From positions 310,001 through 374,000 of the forward strand of contig NZ_FQUQ01000001.1 in NCBI RefSeq assembly GCF_900129215.1: DNA of 64,000 bases, in the 5' to 3' direction. Source of the DNA: Pedobacter caeni. Its GTDB lineage: Bacteria; Bacteroidota; Bacteroidia; Sphingobacteriales; Sphingobacteriaceae. Of the stretch, positions 37,398 to 45,851 are shown piece after piece. Positions within the stretch are counted from its first letter, which is position 1. Each line of letters opens with the position of its first letter. The notes beneath the pieces are model-generated. The model was given only the letters and a program-made list of their open reading frames with translations. It made no database searches and was not told the origin of the DNA. The position numbers and the translations under genes were made by a program.

Positions 37398-37453
37398 ATA
37401 AATTGCCTGGAATTGTCCGGAACTTTAATGTATGATTTAAACAATACAAAGTG

Positions 37454-37894
37454 ATGGAAATGAAACAGTCAGTATACCAGATTCTTTTATCAGTAGTCTT
37501 TATCCTGTTTTGGCTGTATTCAGCAGGGTTTAAGCTTTATGATTTTGGGGCATTTAAACAAGAAATGCATAGACAGGTTTTTCCAGCTGAATTAAGCAAT
37601 CTATTGAGTTTTACTGTGCCTGCCTCGGAAATTATAATTGCTGCTTTACTGGTTAATGCCGTGACAAGAGGGATAGGCATGATACTTAGCTTTTTGTTAA
37701 TGTTGGCGTTTACAACCTATACTGGTCTGGCCTTATTGGGTGTGTACAGTACCACACCTTGCAATTGTATTGGCTTACTTGGAGAAAAGGCTAGCTGGGG
37801 TGATAATTTTATGCTCAACCTGGTAATAACTCTAATAGCCACTGCAGGGTTGATATTAACTTTTAAAGATTGGAAAGGAGGAAAAAGGGTATGA
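37454..37894 (+). CDS. MauE/DoxX-type redox-associated membrane protein
   Basis: A 146-residue membrane protein with four hydrophobic helices (YQILLSVVFILFWLYSAGF; ASEIIIAALLV; IGMILSFLLMLAFTTYTGL; MLNLVITLIATAGLILTF) and a PCNCIG motif between helices 3 and 4. This is the MauE/DoxX arrangement; the cysteine pair suggests exchange of disulfides across the membrane. It is followed at once by a DUF6520 gene, a pairing seen repeatedly in Sphingobacteriaceae. Start at 37454 or 37460. Confidence 0.8.
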   Translation: MEMKQSVYQILLSVVFILFWLYSAGFKLYDFGAFKQEMHRQVFPAELSNLLSFTVPASEIIIAALLVNAVTRGIGMILSFLLMLAFTTYTGLALLGVYSTTPCNCIGLLGEKASWGDNFMLNLVITLIATAGLILTFKDWKGGKRV

Positions 37895-37954
37895 ATGTAT
37901 GAGATTTCAAGTCAAAATTATCAAAGAAAACAATGTAAAAACAAAAAAACAGTT

Positions 37955-38347
37955 ATGAATATAATTAAAAAACTGCCCTTGATGGCCTTCGTATTAGGTC
38001 TCGGGCTTATGATATCAATGAGCTCATTCAAAGAAGAAGTGAAAGAGCCAGCTAAATATGATCAGAATGCCAGTTATGCGTTTGAATATAACGGGCCAGA
38101 TTTTAACCAAGCTAGTGTGGAGCTGGCATCGAATTGGGTGTATGTTGCCAATACAGATCTTTGTAATGGAGCGAAGGTTAAGCCTTGCAGAATACAGGTT
38201 TCGGAAGATTACGTCAATAATCCCTCAACTTCTCCAGCATTAAAGAGTATCATTAACATCAGTGCGGAACTGAACACGCTTCATGGTACTTATTATGTCA
38301 AAGGGTTAGATGATCCTACTGGGTTGATTTCTAACAAGCCCAATTAG
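37955..38347 (+). CDS. DUF6520 family secreted protein
   Basis: A 130-residue protein with a signal peptide-like N-terminus (MNIIKKLPLMAFVLGLGLMI) and a small mature domain containing two cysteines (LCNGAKVKPCRI). This N-terminus and the closely spaced cysteine pair are the DUF6520 hallmarks. The ATG at 37955 was chosen because an in-frame codon at 37895 would place 20 charged residues before the signal. The upstream membrane protein carries a CxC-type motif, so a redox partnership is plausible. Confidence 0.75.
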   Translation: MNIIKKLPLMAFVLGLGLMISMSSFKEEVKEPAKYDQNASYAFEYNGPDFNQASVELASNWVYVANTDLCNGAKVKPCRIQVSEDYVNNPSTSPALKSIINISAELNTLHGTYYVKGLDDPTGLISNKPN

Positions 38348-38404
38348 GTAAATCAAAAAAAGAAAAGGGTGGGCGAGACACTCTCCGAGAAACATAGACG
38401 TGAA

Positions 38405-38455
38405 GTCTATTAAAAACCTTCTAACTGTTTCAGTTTAGAGGGTTTTTTCATTTTA
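38405..38455. repeat. Hairpin repeat, copy A
   Basis: GTCTATTAAAAACCTTCTAA...AGTTTAGAGGGTTTTTTCATTTT. It matches the repeats at 39740 and 52591 in order and in the AGTTTAGAG core. Stem AACCTTCTAA / TTTAGAGGGTT is imperfect and followed by T residues. It could serve as terminator of the DUF6520 gene. The surrounding gap 38348-38835 otherwise holds only the relic at 38636. Confidence 0.6.
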
Positions 38456-38635
38456 ATCATATCATTGAGAGCATAGGCTACTGTTTCATTATCGAAATAT
38501 CTTACCGATTCTACCAGGATTGCTTGTTCAAATCTACTGCTATAAATATGTTCAAAAAATATGTGTTCACGATATATGAACAAGGAAGGAGAATACAAGA
38601 GTTCTGTCATTGGCAAATGAAACGGCAGTCTTTAA

Positions 38636-38839
38636 AAAGGCATAAGTTCAGCATGGCAAAAAATAGCTGGATATTCTCTGGTCAGCTTTTTTACATATAC
38701 CTCGCTTTCTGTAAATGGTAGGGTTATTAAGTATGTAGACCATGTAAGTGATAATAATAAATTCAAAATTGCGGTTGACCTGATAAGGTCTAGATATAAG
38801 ATACAAAAGGTCTTAAAGCATAATGAAATGCTACTTTAA
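38636..38839 (+). pseudogene. Possible C-terminal relic of an unrecognised gene
   Basis: The frame 38636-38839 lacks a start codon near its beginning but reads like protein: ISSAWQKIAGYSLVSFFTYT then SVNGRVIKYVDHVSDNN and a basic helical end. A plausible upstream portion (RVLSLANETAVFKK) is in another frame just before, which points to a frameshift near 38633. Its stop overlaps the stop of the convergent gene at 38836. No family is recognised. Confidence 0.3.
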
Positions 38840-39504
38840 CTAATTTTCACAGCTACGTCCAGAATATCATAATAAGTTGCGTACCAGCAATTATGGCCAA
38901 ACCGGTTAAACGAATATATAGCTATATCTTTTTCATTTGTTAAAACTGTAGGCACTTTGTGAGGATAAATGGCACCAAGGGCAAGTGTCTTAATTAGGAA
39001 GTGAACATCATTTACTACGAGAGATTGATCATTTTCACTATACACATCAGGTGTGTATTCGATTTTTTGGATTTCAAAACTAGCATCGGTAACTTTGATA
39101 AACGCCTTATAGACAACTTCTCCGGTCCAACTTCTGGTAAGGTAGATAATGTTGTCCCATCCGTAGATATCCCATTTATCCTCCATACAGTTTGCTTTAT
39201 AAGCAGCTCCTTCGATTTTTGATCCGTTATGTGGATAGACAAGGCTGACATTAATAGTTTTGCTTTTAGGTATTTTAGTATTAATCAATTCTCTTCCAAT
39301 GCTATGCCTTTGCTTATTGAATAATTCAGCCACGTATTTCTCTTTAGTGAACGAAAGCATATGTTGTGTGAAACTTCTGATATCGAGAATTTGCTTATTA
39401 AATGGATTATCTTTTCCTACCTCATGCCAGGTAAATTCATATTCCTGATCATGGTTTTGGAAGGTTTCTGGCTCCTTTACTTTCTTTTTAAATAGTCCAA
39501 ACAT
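38836..39504 (-). CDS. Hypothetical protein of 222 residues
   Basis: A soluble protein beginning MFGLFKKKVKEPE, a start common among small cytoplasmic Bacteroidota proteins. No signal peptide or membrane helix. It has a strand-rich middle (TINVSLVYPHNGSKIEGAAY, IIYLTRSWTGEVVYKAFIKV) and a Trp/Tyr-rich C-terminus (FGHNCWYATYYDI). Unrecognised. It is isolated between a relic and a pseudo-tRNA. Confidence 0.5.
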   Translation of the reverse strand: MFGLFKKKVKEPETFQNHDQEYEFTWHEVGKDNPFNKQILDIRSFTQHMLSFTKEKYVAELFNKQRHSIGRELINTKIPKSKTINVSLVYPHNGSKIEGAAYKANCMEDKWDIYGWDNIIYLTRSWTGEVVYKAFIKVTDASFEIQKIEYTPDVYSENDQSLVVNDVHFLIKTLALGAIYPHKVPTVLTNEKDIAIYSFNRFGHNCWYATYYDILDVAVKIS

Positions 39505-39661
39505 GAGAGAGGGGTTGATTAGGCAAATATAATTTAACTATTTAATTAAAATCTAGAATTCTGTTGTTATCATTGTAGAAGCACTAAATTACGCTAGTAA
39601 CCTGACACAAATTATGTGGGAAAGTAGTTGTATAAAGACCGATAAAAAGAAGATGCCAGTT

Positions 39662-39735
39662 CGGAGAGTCGCGTAGTCTGGTATCACGCCTGCTTCGGGA
39701 GCAGGAGGTCATATGTTCGAATCCTGCCACCCCAA
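39662..39735 (+). pseudogene. Degenerate tRNA-Pro(CGG)-like sequence
   Basis: The anticodon arm is perfect: CCTGC-TTCGGGA-GCAGG, anticodon CGG (proline). The 3' half of the T arm and the 3' acceptor strand (TTCGAATCCTGCCACCCCAA) are also tRNA-like. But the 5' acceptor strand (CGGAGAG) pairs at only 4 of 7 positions, the D stem GCG/CAC has a mismatch, and the 5' T-stem ATATG cannot pair properly with CCTGC. So it is probably a pseudo-tRNA or an integration scar that keeps the conserved 3' end. A hairpin repeat follows 5 bases later. Confidence 0.6.
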
Positions 39736-39739
39736 CAAC

Positions 39740-39800
39740 ATAGATATCAAATTCTATCAAAAACCCTCTAAATGTCATAGTTTAGAGGGTTTTTTCGTTT
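39740..39800. repeat. Hairpin repeat, copy B, directly after the pseudo-tRNA
   Basis: ATAGATATCAAATTCTATCA then AAACCCTCTAAA-TGTCATAG-TTTAGAGGGTTTTTTCG. The hairpin has a perfect stem AACCCTCTAAA / TTTAGAGGGTT and a T run, so it is a good intrinsic terminator. The whole unit is repeated at 52591 (about 86% alike by eye) and in weaker form at 38405. Confidence 0.7.
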
Positions 39801-39954
39801 TAGTCAGTGTGCCCTATTCTACACCCTCTTTTTTTCTTGCATCATTGTCCTGATAGAAAATGTAAAAATCACTGTTTGAATTTTTTATTTCACCACCTGT
39901 TTGGTCGTCAAATTTTACTGCTCATTTTAACAAAAAATCTAAAGAGGGCATAAA

Positions 39955-40440
39955 AGTGGGTAATCCGACAAAAGTGATCACCTATTCCGGTTTTAACCTG
40001 ACGAGCTATTCCGCTCCAAACTGACCATCTGTTTTCGGGCCAAAGTGGCCATTTTGACCCATACAAACCAATTTTACCATCTAGGTATGGGATACATGGA
40101 TCTTTTGTAAAACCGCAAATTCTGACTCCTAACCAAATCACAAAGTATAAGTAAGGGTTACGATCATTTATAAAAATTGCACAGCTTAAAACGGCTTATT
40201 TAAGCTGATGGAATTTAGATTTAAGATCGGAAGCTTAGTAATGGAATTAAATGGCTCCTGGGGAATCAGGAATTCTATTTTGATATTTTAAGAGGTAAGA
40301 TTCAAGGGAATAAGAAAAGAGATTGGTAAGATTTAATTATATTTGATCATGCTTTGATAGCATTCTCTACCCCTCTCGGCAGAAAGATTAGTGGCCAGTT
40401 TGGCCCGGAATGAGGGGGGGCACTTTCCCCGAAATATACA
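39955..40440. mobile_element. Hollow IS21-like element: two inverted ends without transposase genes
   Basis: At 39955-40060 the plus strand has several spaced units such as CTATTCCGGTT, GCTATTCCGCTCCAAACTGACC and GGGCCAAAGTGGCC (units separated here). At 40391-40436 the minus strand shows the same units (CATTCCGGGCCAAACTGGCC). Multiple terminal repeats of ATTCCGG-CCAAA-TG-CCA type in inverted orientation are characteristic of IS21-family ends. The roughly 330 bases between contain no istA or istB. The stretch 39801-40565 has no other gene that I can support. Confidence 0.45.
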
Positions 40441-40565
40441 CATTTGCAGCAGTTCAAGATAGAAAGTCGAATTTGCACCTTTCACAGTTATAAGTAAATG
40501 AGACCAGGCACATTGTAAATCCAAAAATCAAATCAATTAAGAGTACTCAATCTAGCCAGCACTCA

Positions 40566-41603
40566 CTAACTCCCATTGGGATCAGCTAATAAAGGCAAAA
40601 TAGTGTACTCCATTAATTTTGAGTAGGCAACAGCAGCTTCGTACTCTTTCAACTTATCAATAAGTTCATTATGGGAAAGCCAAAAATCTCCGAGTATAAA
40701 AAAAGTAGTGGCTAGTGATTCCCATATTTCATTAGGAAGGTCAGATCGAAAATATCCTACCGAGACCATCTTACGAAAAATTAAAGCGAACTCAGCTTTC
40801 CTTCGTTTCACCAATTCACGATAAGCAGCCTGAATAGAAGGCACCCTTTTTCCAATCTCAACAAAATTTAACAGTATAAATCGATACTTATATTCAATGC
40901 TAAACGATTGTAAATAGACGCTTTTTAAACTTTCACGATCGATAGCTCCTGATTGCTTAAAATCCTTTATCAATTCATCAAATGCAGCCACCAAGCGGTT
41001 ATATAGCTCCTTTACAATATCATCAGTATGCTTAAAATGATAGTGCAGGTTTCCAGGGCTAATAGAAATATGTGCAGCAATATGACGTGTACTAACGTTA
41101 ATACCCTTACTATTATATAATTCGAGGGCCCCGTTTAATATTTTCTCTTTTGTGTCCATAGGTTCATTAACTATTTTTTCGATTTTGTGAATTTCCCAAT
41201 TTTTGATTGATAAATTCTGATGACCGTAATAATAAAATACACCGCCGGAGAAGTATGCGATTACGTCACCCCAATCTCCAACATTATAGCTTGTAACATG
41301 TGGCAATAAACCTTCAAATGCTAGTGATGTACAAAGTGAAAAAGTTAAAATCTGCGGCAGCGAGTATTTCCTTAAGTGAGTACTGCTGAACAGCATGTTC
41401 CCAAGTATTAATGAAAAATGCACAACTACCGGAACAAAGACAAAGTCTGTTAGCCAATTGTTGAGCCAGCCAATATAATAACCAGTATCTCTGCAAAACC
41501 GAACAAAGAACCAACATACCCAATAGCAAATAAAAAGCCTATCGAAAACGTTTATCACTAATGCATAAATGAAGCTGCAATTAAAATAGCCAAGGTGCCG
41601 CAT
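40566..41603 (-). CDS. TetR/AcrR regulator with an N-terminal membrane domain (possible fusion)
   Basis: The continuous frame encodes 345 residues. Residues 149-345 form a TetR regulator: HTH in MDTKEKILNGALELYNSKG and ISISPGNLHYHFKHTDDIVK, then a TetR C-terminal ligand domain. Residues 1-148 form three or four membrane helices with NNWLTDFVFVPVVVHFSLIL and GDWGDVIAYFSGGVFYYYGH, a pattern known from small stand-alone Bacteroidota membrane proteins. Either the two are truly fused or the regulator starts separately at 41159 (ATG, no clear ribosome site). A membrane-tethered TetR would be very unusual. A 65-residue membrane ORF overlaps the start. Confidence 0.65.
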   Translation of the reverse strand: MRHLGYFNCSFIYALVINVFDRLFICYWVCWFFVRFCRDTGYYIGWLNNWLTDFVFVPVVVHFSLILGNMLFSSTHLRKYSLPQILTFSLCTSLAFEGLLPHVTSYNVGDWGDVIAYFSGGVFYYYGHQNLSIKNWEIHKIEKIVNEPMDTKEKILNGALELYNSKGINVSTRHIAAHISISPGNLHYHFKHTDDIVKELYNRLVAAFDELIKDFKQSGAIDRESLKSVYLQSFSIEYKYRFILLNFVEIGKRVPSIQAAYRELVKRRKAEFALIFRKMVSVGYFRSDLPNEIWESLATTFFILGDFWLSHNELIDKLKEYEAAVAYSKLMEYTILPLLADPNGS

Positions 41604-41755
41604 ATCAATAGTGTAAGAAAAAGCCCAAACTCAAGATTCTTTTGTATCCTCACATATTTATTATCCGCCGTATCTAAAGGCGCGATCGTATCTCTCAGAT
41701 ACTGGTATGCGCGCTTTAATCTGCTTTTTTTATCAGTTCCCATGTTATATATCAA
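41558..41755 (-). CDS. Small membrane protein overlapping the TetR-fusion gene
   Basis: Up to 65 residues (start at 41755 or at the Met codon 41743, MGTDKKSRLKRAYQYL). It has a basic/amphipathic N-terminal half and one hydrophobic helix at the C-terminus (FGLFLTLLICGTLAILIAAS). Its end overlaps the start of the TetR-fusion frame by 46 bases in another phase, which suggests coupling, or a frameshifted parent gene that once joined the two. Confidence 0.45.
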   Translation of the reverse strand: MIYNMGTDKKSRLKRAYQYLRDTIAPLDTADNKYVRIQKNLEFGLFLTLLICGTLAILIAASFMH

Positions 41756-42149
41756 TAAAAATCAAATATGCGAGAAAAATTCCGAAATTAGAACATTAGT
41801 TCTAATTGATAGGAACAAAAAGTATGGTACCCGCCGCCTTGAGCTCGTTGGCAGCCCGCCAGGTCCACCTGATGTTAAACGAGACGAAAAATAAATTTCT
41901 GCCCAGGCAGTCTGTTACTGGATAAAAAACAAATTACTTTATCCAAAGAGGATAAAAATCCCGAAAGTAAACAGCGAACTCAAAAAAAAAATGCTGGATG
42001 AAGCAGTAAATTGCGCGTAACAAACCGGTCAATATTAAATCGCGTCCCTATATTAAACAACAGCCATCCCAGGACCGTCCATTACTTCAATTCGATAATT
42101 AGCCTGTAGCGGGATTTCGGATTGTTTACAATGTGCATATTTCGGTAAA

Positions 42150-42293
42150 AGTGGTTCTTCCCCACTTTTGGTGGTAGGTTCAGCGCCTTACCGAAAATGG
42201 ATAATCTGTGCTCCTTTAGGGTACGTCACGAACTTTTTTTTTAAAGAATTGCATTTGAATTAATTTCACCACCAAAAGTGGGGAAGAACCACT
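42150..42293. mobile_element. 144-bp inverted-repeat element (MITE-like)
   Basis: A perfect 26-base inverted repeat bounds the element: 42150-42175 starts AGTGGTTCTTCCCC and its exact reverse complement is at 42268-42293. The 92-base interior has no frame. The termini GGTTCTTCCCCACTTTTGG resemble ISL3-family ends (a family whose inverted repeats begin GG-TCTTC), but no transposase is present and I see no matching target duplication. A diverged single end (AGCAAAAGTGACGCAGAACC) is near 45473. The stretch 41756-42149 has nothing else that I recognise. Confidence 0.6.
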
Positions 42294-42346
42294 ATCTGCG
42301 TAATAAACAGAAAGCACGTTATGAAAATTTGCCCATTATCTATTAG

Positions 42347-42580
42347 TATAAATCTATTGCTAGTTACAGATACCAGGGAGCGTTAGAAGACCGCAACAGA
42401 CGGCGTGAACTACGAAATGCCATGTATGCTGGTATTCATGCAAGAATTGATTTGCCGGAACAGTATAAATCGAATACCTATCGGTTTACTTATTTAAAGA
42501 TCGCTGCCAGTATTCTGCTTATTGGAAGTGCCGGACTTTGGGGCTGGTATAAACCATGTCAAATACTATTTAAATGCTGA
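42347..42580 (+). pseudogene. FecR-family anti-sigma factor fragment
   Basis: The frame has no start codon at its beginning and reads YRYQGALEDRNRRRELRNAM, then YAGIHARIDLP, then a membrane helix LKIAASILLIGSAGLWGWY, and stops at 42578. This is the N-terminal cytoplasmic end and transmembrane helix of a FecR protein of the DUF4974 group, with the sensor part missing. It ends right before a tRNA 3'-end fragment, so the gene was probably cut by an integration event. Confidence 0.65.
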
Positions 42581-42589
42581 TGTTGAACT

Positions 42590-42612
42590 AGGTTCGAATC
42601 CCCGCGGATCAC
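42590..42612 (+). other. tRNA 3'-end fragment (attachment-site scar)
   Basis: AGGTTCGAATCCCCGCGGAT followed by CAC is the 3' half of a T arm plus acceptor strand; the required 5' part of a tRNA is absent. A small hairpin (GCC-t-CAAC-gaaa-GTTGGC) and T run follow. Integrative elements reconstitute such 3' ends at insertion, so this is best explained as an att remnant. Confidence 0.55.
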
Positions 42613-42777
42613 AAGAAGCCTCAACGAAAGTTGGCTTTTTGCTTTAATAGTTTTTTTTCAAACAAAGGCAAAAAACTGATTTTAAGCTACTGTTTGCAAC
42701 CAATGGTCAATAACTTGAATATATTTCATATTTTTGGGTTGACCAATAACATCTAGCCATCCATACAAAATAACAGC

Positions 42778-43947
42778 ATGTTATACTTCACCAGTATTGC
42801 AATTTCTTTATACTTGTTCGTACTATTAGCAGTTAAGCCTAACAAAATAACTGCAGATAAACTACTCATGATTTGGCAGCTGGTAGCAACGCTTCACTTA
42901 GCCAGTTTATATTTACAGGTTTCAGGAAACTATTGCCAATTCCCCAATTTAATAGGCTGGGGAGATATATTAGCACTTGTGCATGGGCCTTTTTTGTATC
43001 TATATATCCTTCATCTAACCACACCGATAAAATTTAGCAAGAAAAAGCTACTTCATTTTTTACCTGTTTCTTTTGTCTATCTTTTATGGATGTCTTTTTT
43101 GCTACAAAACCCAGAACAAAAGCTATGGCTTTATGACCAGGGCTTTTCCTCGCCTTACTATAAAACCATTGGAATCATCACCAATATTTGCATAATCATT
43201 TCGGGAATTATTTATGTATCAGCCGCAATTGTTCTACTGCATCGATATAAGAAAAAAATAAGCGAAGAATTTTCAACTACGGGTAAAATCAGCTTGAATT
43301 GGCTGCGTTACCTGATTGCAGGCATCGCTGGAATTTGGGTCTTTGTTATTTTCTATCCTACAGCAGAGAGTATCTATTTCAGTGCCTCGTTGTACATCTG
43401 CTTCATCGGTTTTTTTGGTGTACGCCAACAGCAAATATTCAAAACCGACAATGCCTCATCCCGCTCTGCCGCTGAGCATCCAAACCTTTCTACTCAAAAA
43501 GAAAACCTGTCAGAAGAGCCCGCTAACCTGGCATTAATGCTCAATAAAATAAAATACGACTGGTCTTCACTTACGGATGCCGAAGCTGAACGTATTTTCC
43601 AGCAACTTAACAGGATAATGGCACAAGAAAAACTATATAAAAATGTGGAACTTACACTAAGTAAGTTAGCCGAATCCTTAAAGCTAAAAGATGCTGTGCT
43701 ATCGCAAGTGATCAATTCTAAATTTAACAAGAGTTTTTACGACTATATCAATTCACTTAGGGTAGATGAATGTGTAAAAATGATTGCTGATGAAAAAAAC
43801 CAAAACTATACACTGCTATCGATAGCTTTTGATTGTGGCTTCAATTCTAAATCTTCATTCAATCGCAATTTTCGCAAATTCACGGGTAAATCTCCTTCAG
43901 ATTTTTTCAGAAAACCAACCGACCTAACATACCACAAGGCGTTGTAG
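42778..43947 (+). CDS. AraC family regulator with N-terminal membrane domain
   Basis: A 389-residue protein. The first 225 residues hold about seven hydrophobic helices (FTSIAISLYLFVLLAV first), then a linker, then a C-terminal AraC DNA-binding domain with two helix-turn-helices (KLAESLKLKDAVLSQVIN; ...LLSIAFDCGFNSKSSFNRNF, FRKFTGKSPSDF). Membrane-bound AraC regulators of this build are frequent in Bacteroidota. Upstream, TGGTCAA (42704) and TTGACCA (42739) are inverted repeats on either side of a -7-like TATTTTTG, perhaps an autoregulatory site. Target unknown; the downstream small genes are candidates. Confidence 0.85.
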   Translation: MLYFTSIAISLYLFVLLAVKPNKITADKLLMIWQLVATLHLASLYLQVSGNYCQFPNLIGWGDILALVHGPFLYLYILHLTTPIKFSKKKLLHFLPVSFVYLLWMSFLLQNPEQKLWLYDQGFSSPYYKTIGIITNICIIISGIIYVSAAIVLLHRYKKKISEEFSTTGKISLNWLRYLIAGIAGIWVFVIFYPTAESIYFSASLYICFIGFFGVRQQQIFKTDNASSRSAAEHPNLSTQKENLSEEPANLALMLNKIKYDWSSLTDAEAERIFQQLNRIMAQEKLYKNVELTLSKLAESLKLKDAVLSQVINSKFNKSFYDYINSLRVDECVKMIADEKNQNYTLLSIAFDCGFNSKSSFNRNFRKFTGKSPSDFFRKPTDLTYHKAL

Positions 43948-44169
43948 GTCCTCCGTTTTCTTATTATTGCTCAGTTATTTCTTCGCTGTAATAGGTTTAT
44001 TTGAAAAGCGATTTATATTATTTATTGTCAAATATTTAAAGTGTTTCACCACTTTAAATAACGCATTATTCTAAATCAATAAGAGGTGCCACGAAGCCTC
44101 GTGGGGCGATTGATATTTCTCAATGTTTCATTTTTGCATTCAAAACACTGGAGTTTTAAATAATAAACC

Positions 44170-44384
44170 ATGAAACAAAACTTATTTTATTTGCCACAAT
44201 GACTTCTACAATGATTGTTAACAATGTATCCTATAAAAAAAGCGATGCTGACGACTCTGCTAAGGCTTACCTAAAAAATACAAGCATTGAGTATAAGTGT
44301 ACCCTAGCTTTTGGCACTCCTAGCGGTTTAGACATCATTTGCACGAATGAAAGTACAGGACTTTTTAAAATAACCAGTAGTTAA
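44170..44384 (+). pseudogene. Small secreted protein gene with a frameshift in its signal peptide
   Basis: The ATG at 44170 begins MKQNLFYLP and meets a stop at once. A single-base shift joins it to LFATMTSTMIVNNVSYKKSD, the open frame that runs to 44384 with a TLAFGTPSGLDIICTNESTG core. The sum would be a normal signal peptide plus about 50 residues. Translation may instead start at 44199, giving 61 residues without an obvious signal. Family unknown. Confidence 0.45.
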
Positions 44385-44391
44385 ATCAATA

Positions 44392-44793
44392 ATGAATACA
44401 CAGAAAATCACCAAAATCAGTAGTCAAATTTATGTCGGTTTTTCAATCTTCAGTATCGCTTATGTTAGTGTTTTGTCAATTTATAATCCGCAGGGAACTA
44501 TGGATTTGGTGGCTACGCGATTATCTAATACAGATGCCATAAGTTCCATGAGAGGTATATATGGTGGCGTTGGTTTAGTTATTTGCTTCTCTCTGGTTCA
44601 CCTTTTGTTAAAGGATGTAAAAAAGGCGCTCATTTTTCTTTCATTGTTTTGGTTAGCCTATTCTATCTCTAGATTGATAACAATCTTGGTTGATGGGCCT
44701 TTGGGCGAATTTGGTTCGCAATGGTTGGTCATAGAGTCTACTTTAGGCATTTTGGCTTTAGTATTATTGCTGTTTTACAGACGCTTTAGATAA
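44392..44793 (+). CDS. DUF4345 family membrane protein
   Basis: A 133-residue protein with four hydrophobic helices and the DUF4345 pattern: YNPQGTMDL in the first loop, SSMRGIYGGVGLVICFS, and a central Arg (YSISRLITILVDGPLGEFG). Function unknown. It begins 7 bases after the frameshifted small gene, so it may once have been part of one operon. Confidence 0.75.
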   Translation: MNTQKITKISSQIYVGFSIFSIAYVSVLSIYNPQGTMDLVATRLSNTDAISSMRGIYGGVGLVICFSLVHLLLKDVKKALIFLSLFWLAYSISRLITILVDGPLGEFGSQWLVIESTLGILALVLLLFYRRFR

Positions 44794-44860
44794 TAGGTTA
44801 TCAATACTTCTACTACACATGAAAAACAATTAAATAATAACAAATCTTAAAAAAACAATT

Positions 44861-45355
44861 ATGAAATCAATCTCAAAAAAATCTTTATTAACAGTTATGG
44901 TCATGTCACTAGGTATTTTGTCTTTAGCATCATGCAAAAAGAAATCTGGCGATCACCCGGATAACGGGAATAAAATTTCAATGAAAATGACCGTTACAGT
45001 AACAGGAGCTGATCAAAACGATCAGGTAGATTTTCAGGTAAGTGCCGGAAACCATGATGCAAGCCAGTACGGAGCGCCTGTTTGGAAAATGAATGGCACT
45101 TCGCAAGGTAATCAAAACAGTATAATAATAGACGAGAAAAGTTTTATAGGCACCACAAAAACTTATGTGTTCGAAACCGTAAAACCATTTGATTATGGAG
45201 GATTGAACATTAGTGTCTCCAATTTAGAGGGGGGTGGCCCGATAACTGTCAGCTACAAAGCTGAAATTAATGGCAAGGTGGAAACGAATGAAAATGTGGT
45301 GGTTGCAGTAGACCAATCTCATAGTAAAACACTCACATATGGATCAAATAAATAA
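44861..45355 (+). CDS. Putative lipoprotein with a beta-sandwich domain
   Basis: A 164-residue lipoprotein (LGILSLASC then KKKSGDHP). The mature part is strand-rich (KMTVTVTGADQNDQVDFQVS, TKTYVFETVKPFDYGGLNIS), suggesting a single Ig-like or C2-like sandwich. Unrecognised family. A good terminator follows. Confidence 0.6.
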   Translation: MKSISKKSLLTVMVMSLGILSLASCKKKSGDHPDNGNKISMKMTVTVTGADQNDQVDFQVSAGNHDASQYGAPVWKMNGTSQGNQNSIIIDEKSFIGTTKTYVFETVKPFDYGGLNISVSNLEGGGPITVSYKAEINGKVETNENVVVAVDQSHSKTLTYGSNK

Positions 45356-45388
45356 GTCTAATTGATGAAGTCGGTTCATCGATAAAAA

Positions 45389-45424
45389 GAGCCTGTATCA
45401 TAAATAATGATCAGGTTCTTTTTT
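45389..45424 (+). terminator. Intrinsic terminator
   Basis: GAGCCTG (45389-45395) pairs with CAGGTTC (45412-45418, one G-T pair), followed by TTTTTT, 34 bases after the lipoprotein stop codon. Confidence 0.8.
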
Positions 45425-45678
45425 ACCTTTGTTTCTGGTTGACTTTTAGCTTTATTGTTTTTTATATTTCAGCAAAAGTGACGCAGAACCACTTTGTAGC
45501 GGAATCGAGACGTACTATACAGGGGACTATCCACAAGTCAATACCATTCGACAACATAGATCTGGAATTGAAAAACAACCCTTTTCATAATAGGTTCAAA
45601 TAAGAATTCTTAAAATCAAATAGCTCATGAAGGTGCTAATGTTCGTTACAGCATTTCTTTTGTATCTGCGTTTCCGCC

Positions 45679-45851
45679 ACTGAAACAAAAATTGTAATAA
45701 GAGTAAAAGCAAAAGATGCAAAGTTCATAGGTAGCTCCTGGCGGTGCTTACGTAATCATCAGGAACAAGGTAAATCAGCAGATTTTAGCGGAAGGCAAGA
45801 CGACTGGCAGCACGGGTAATACAGATCTGATCATGAAAGGTCCCAAAATCA
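45679..45851 (+). pseudogene. N-terminal relic of a conserved Bacteroidota protein (VKAKDAKFIGSS type)
   Basis: The frame reads TETKIVIRVKAKDAKFIGSS and then shifts by one base to GGAYVIIRNKVNQQILAEGK and TTGSTGNTDLIMKGPKI. The pattern of an RAKDAKFIG start, a beta strand with GGAxVxIRN and a GxTTGSTGxTxLIM segment is one I associate with a conserved Bacteroidota protein of unknown function. It breaks off at the methyltransferase fragment. The rest of the gap 45425-45678 contains only an ISL3-like end near 45473. Confidence 0.5.

Noticed and set aside
38410..38721. Short ORFs on both strands (68 and 65 codons)
   Set aside because: They overlap the hairpin repeat and each other; no start signal, no family. 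The better explanation is the frameshifted relic at 38636-38839.
39662..39735. Functional tRNA-Pro
   Set aside because: Acceptor, D and T stems do not pair properly even though the anticodon arm is perfect.
41595..41894. 99-codon plus-strand ORF
   Set aside because: It is antisense to the overlapping membrane ORFs; the piece beyond 41760 shows no protein family. A fleeting likeness of YGTRR to IS3 transposases was too short.
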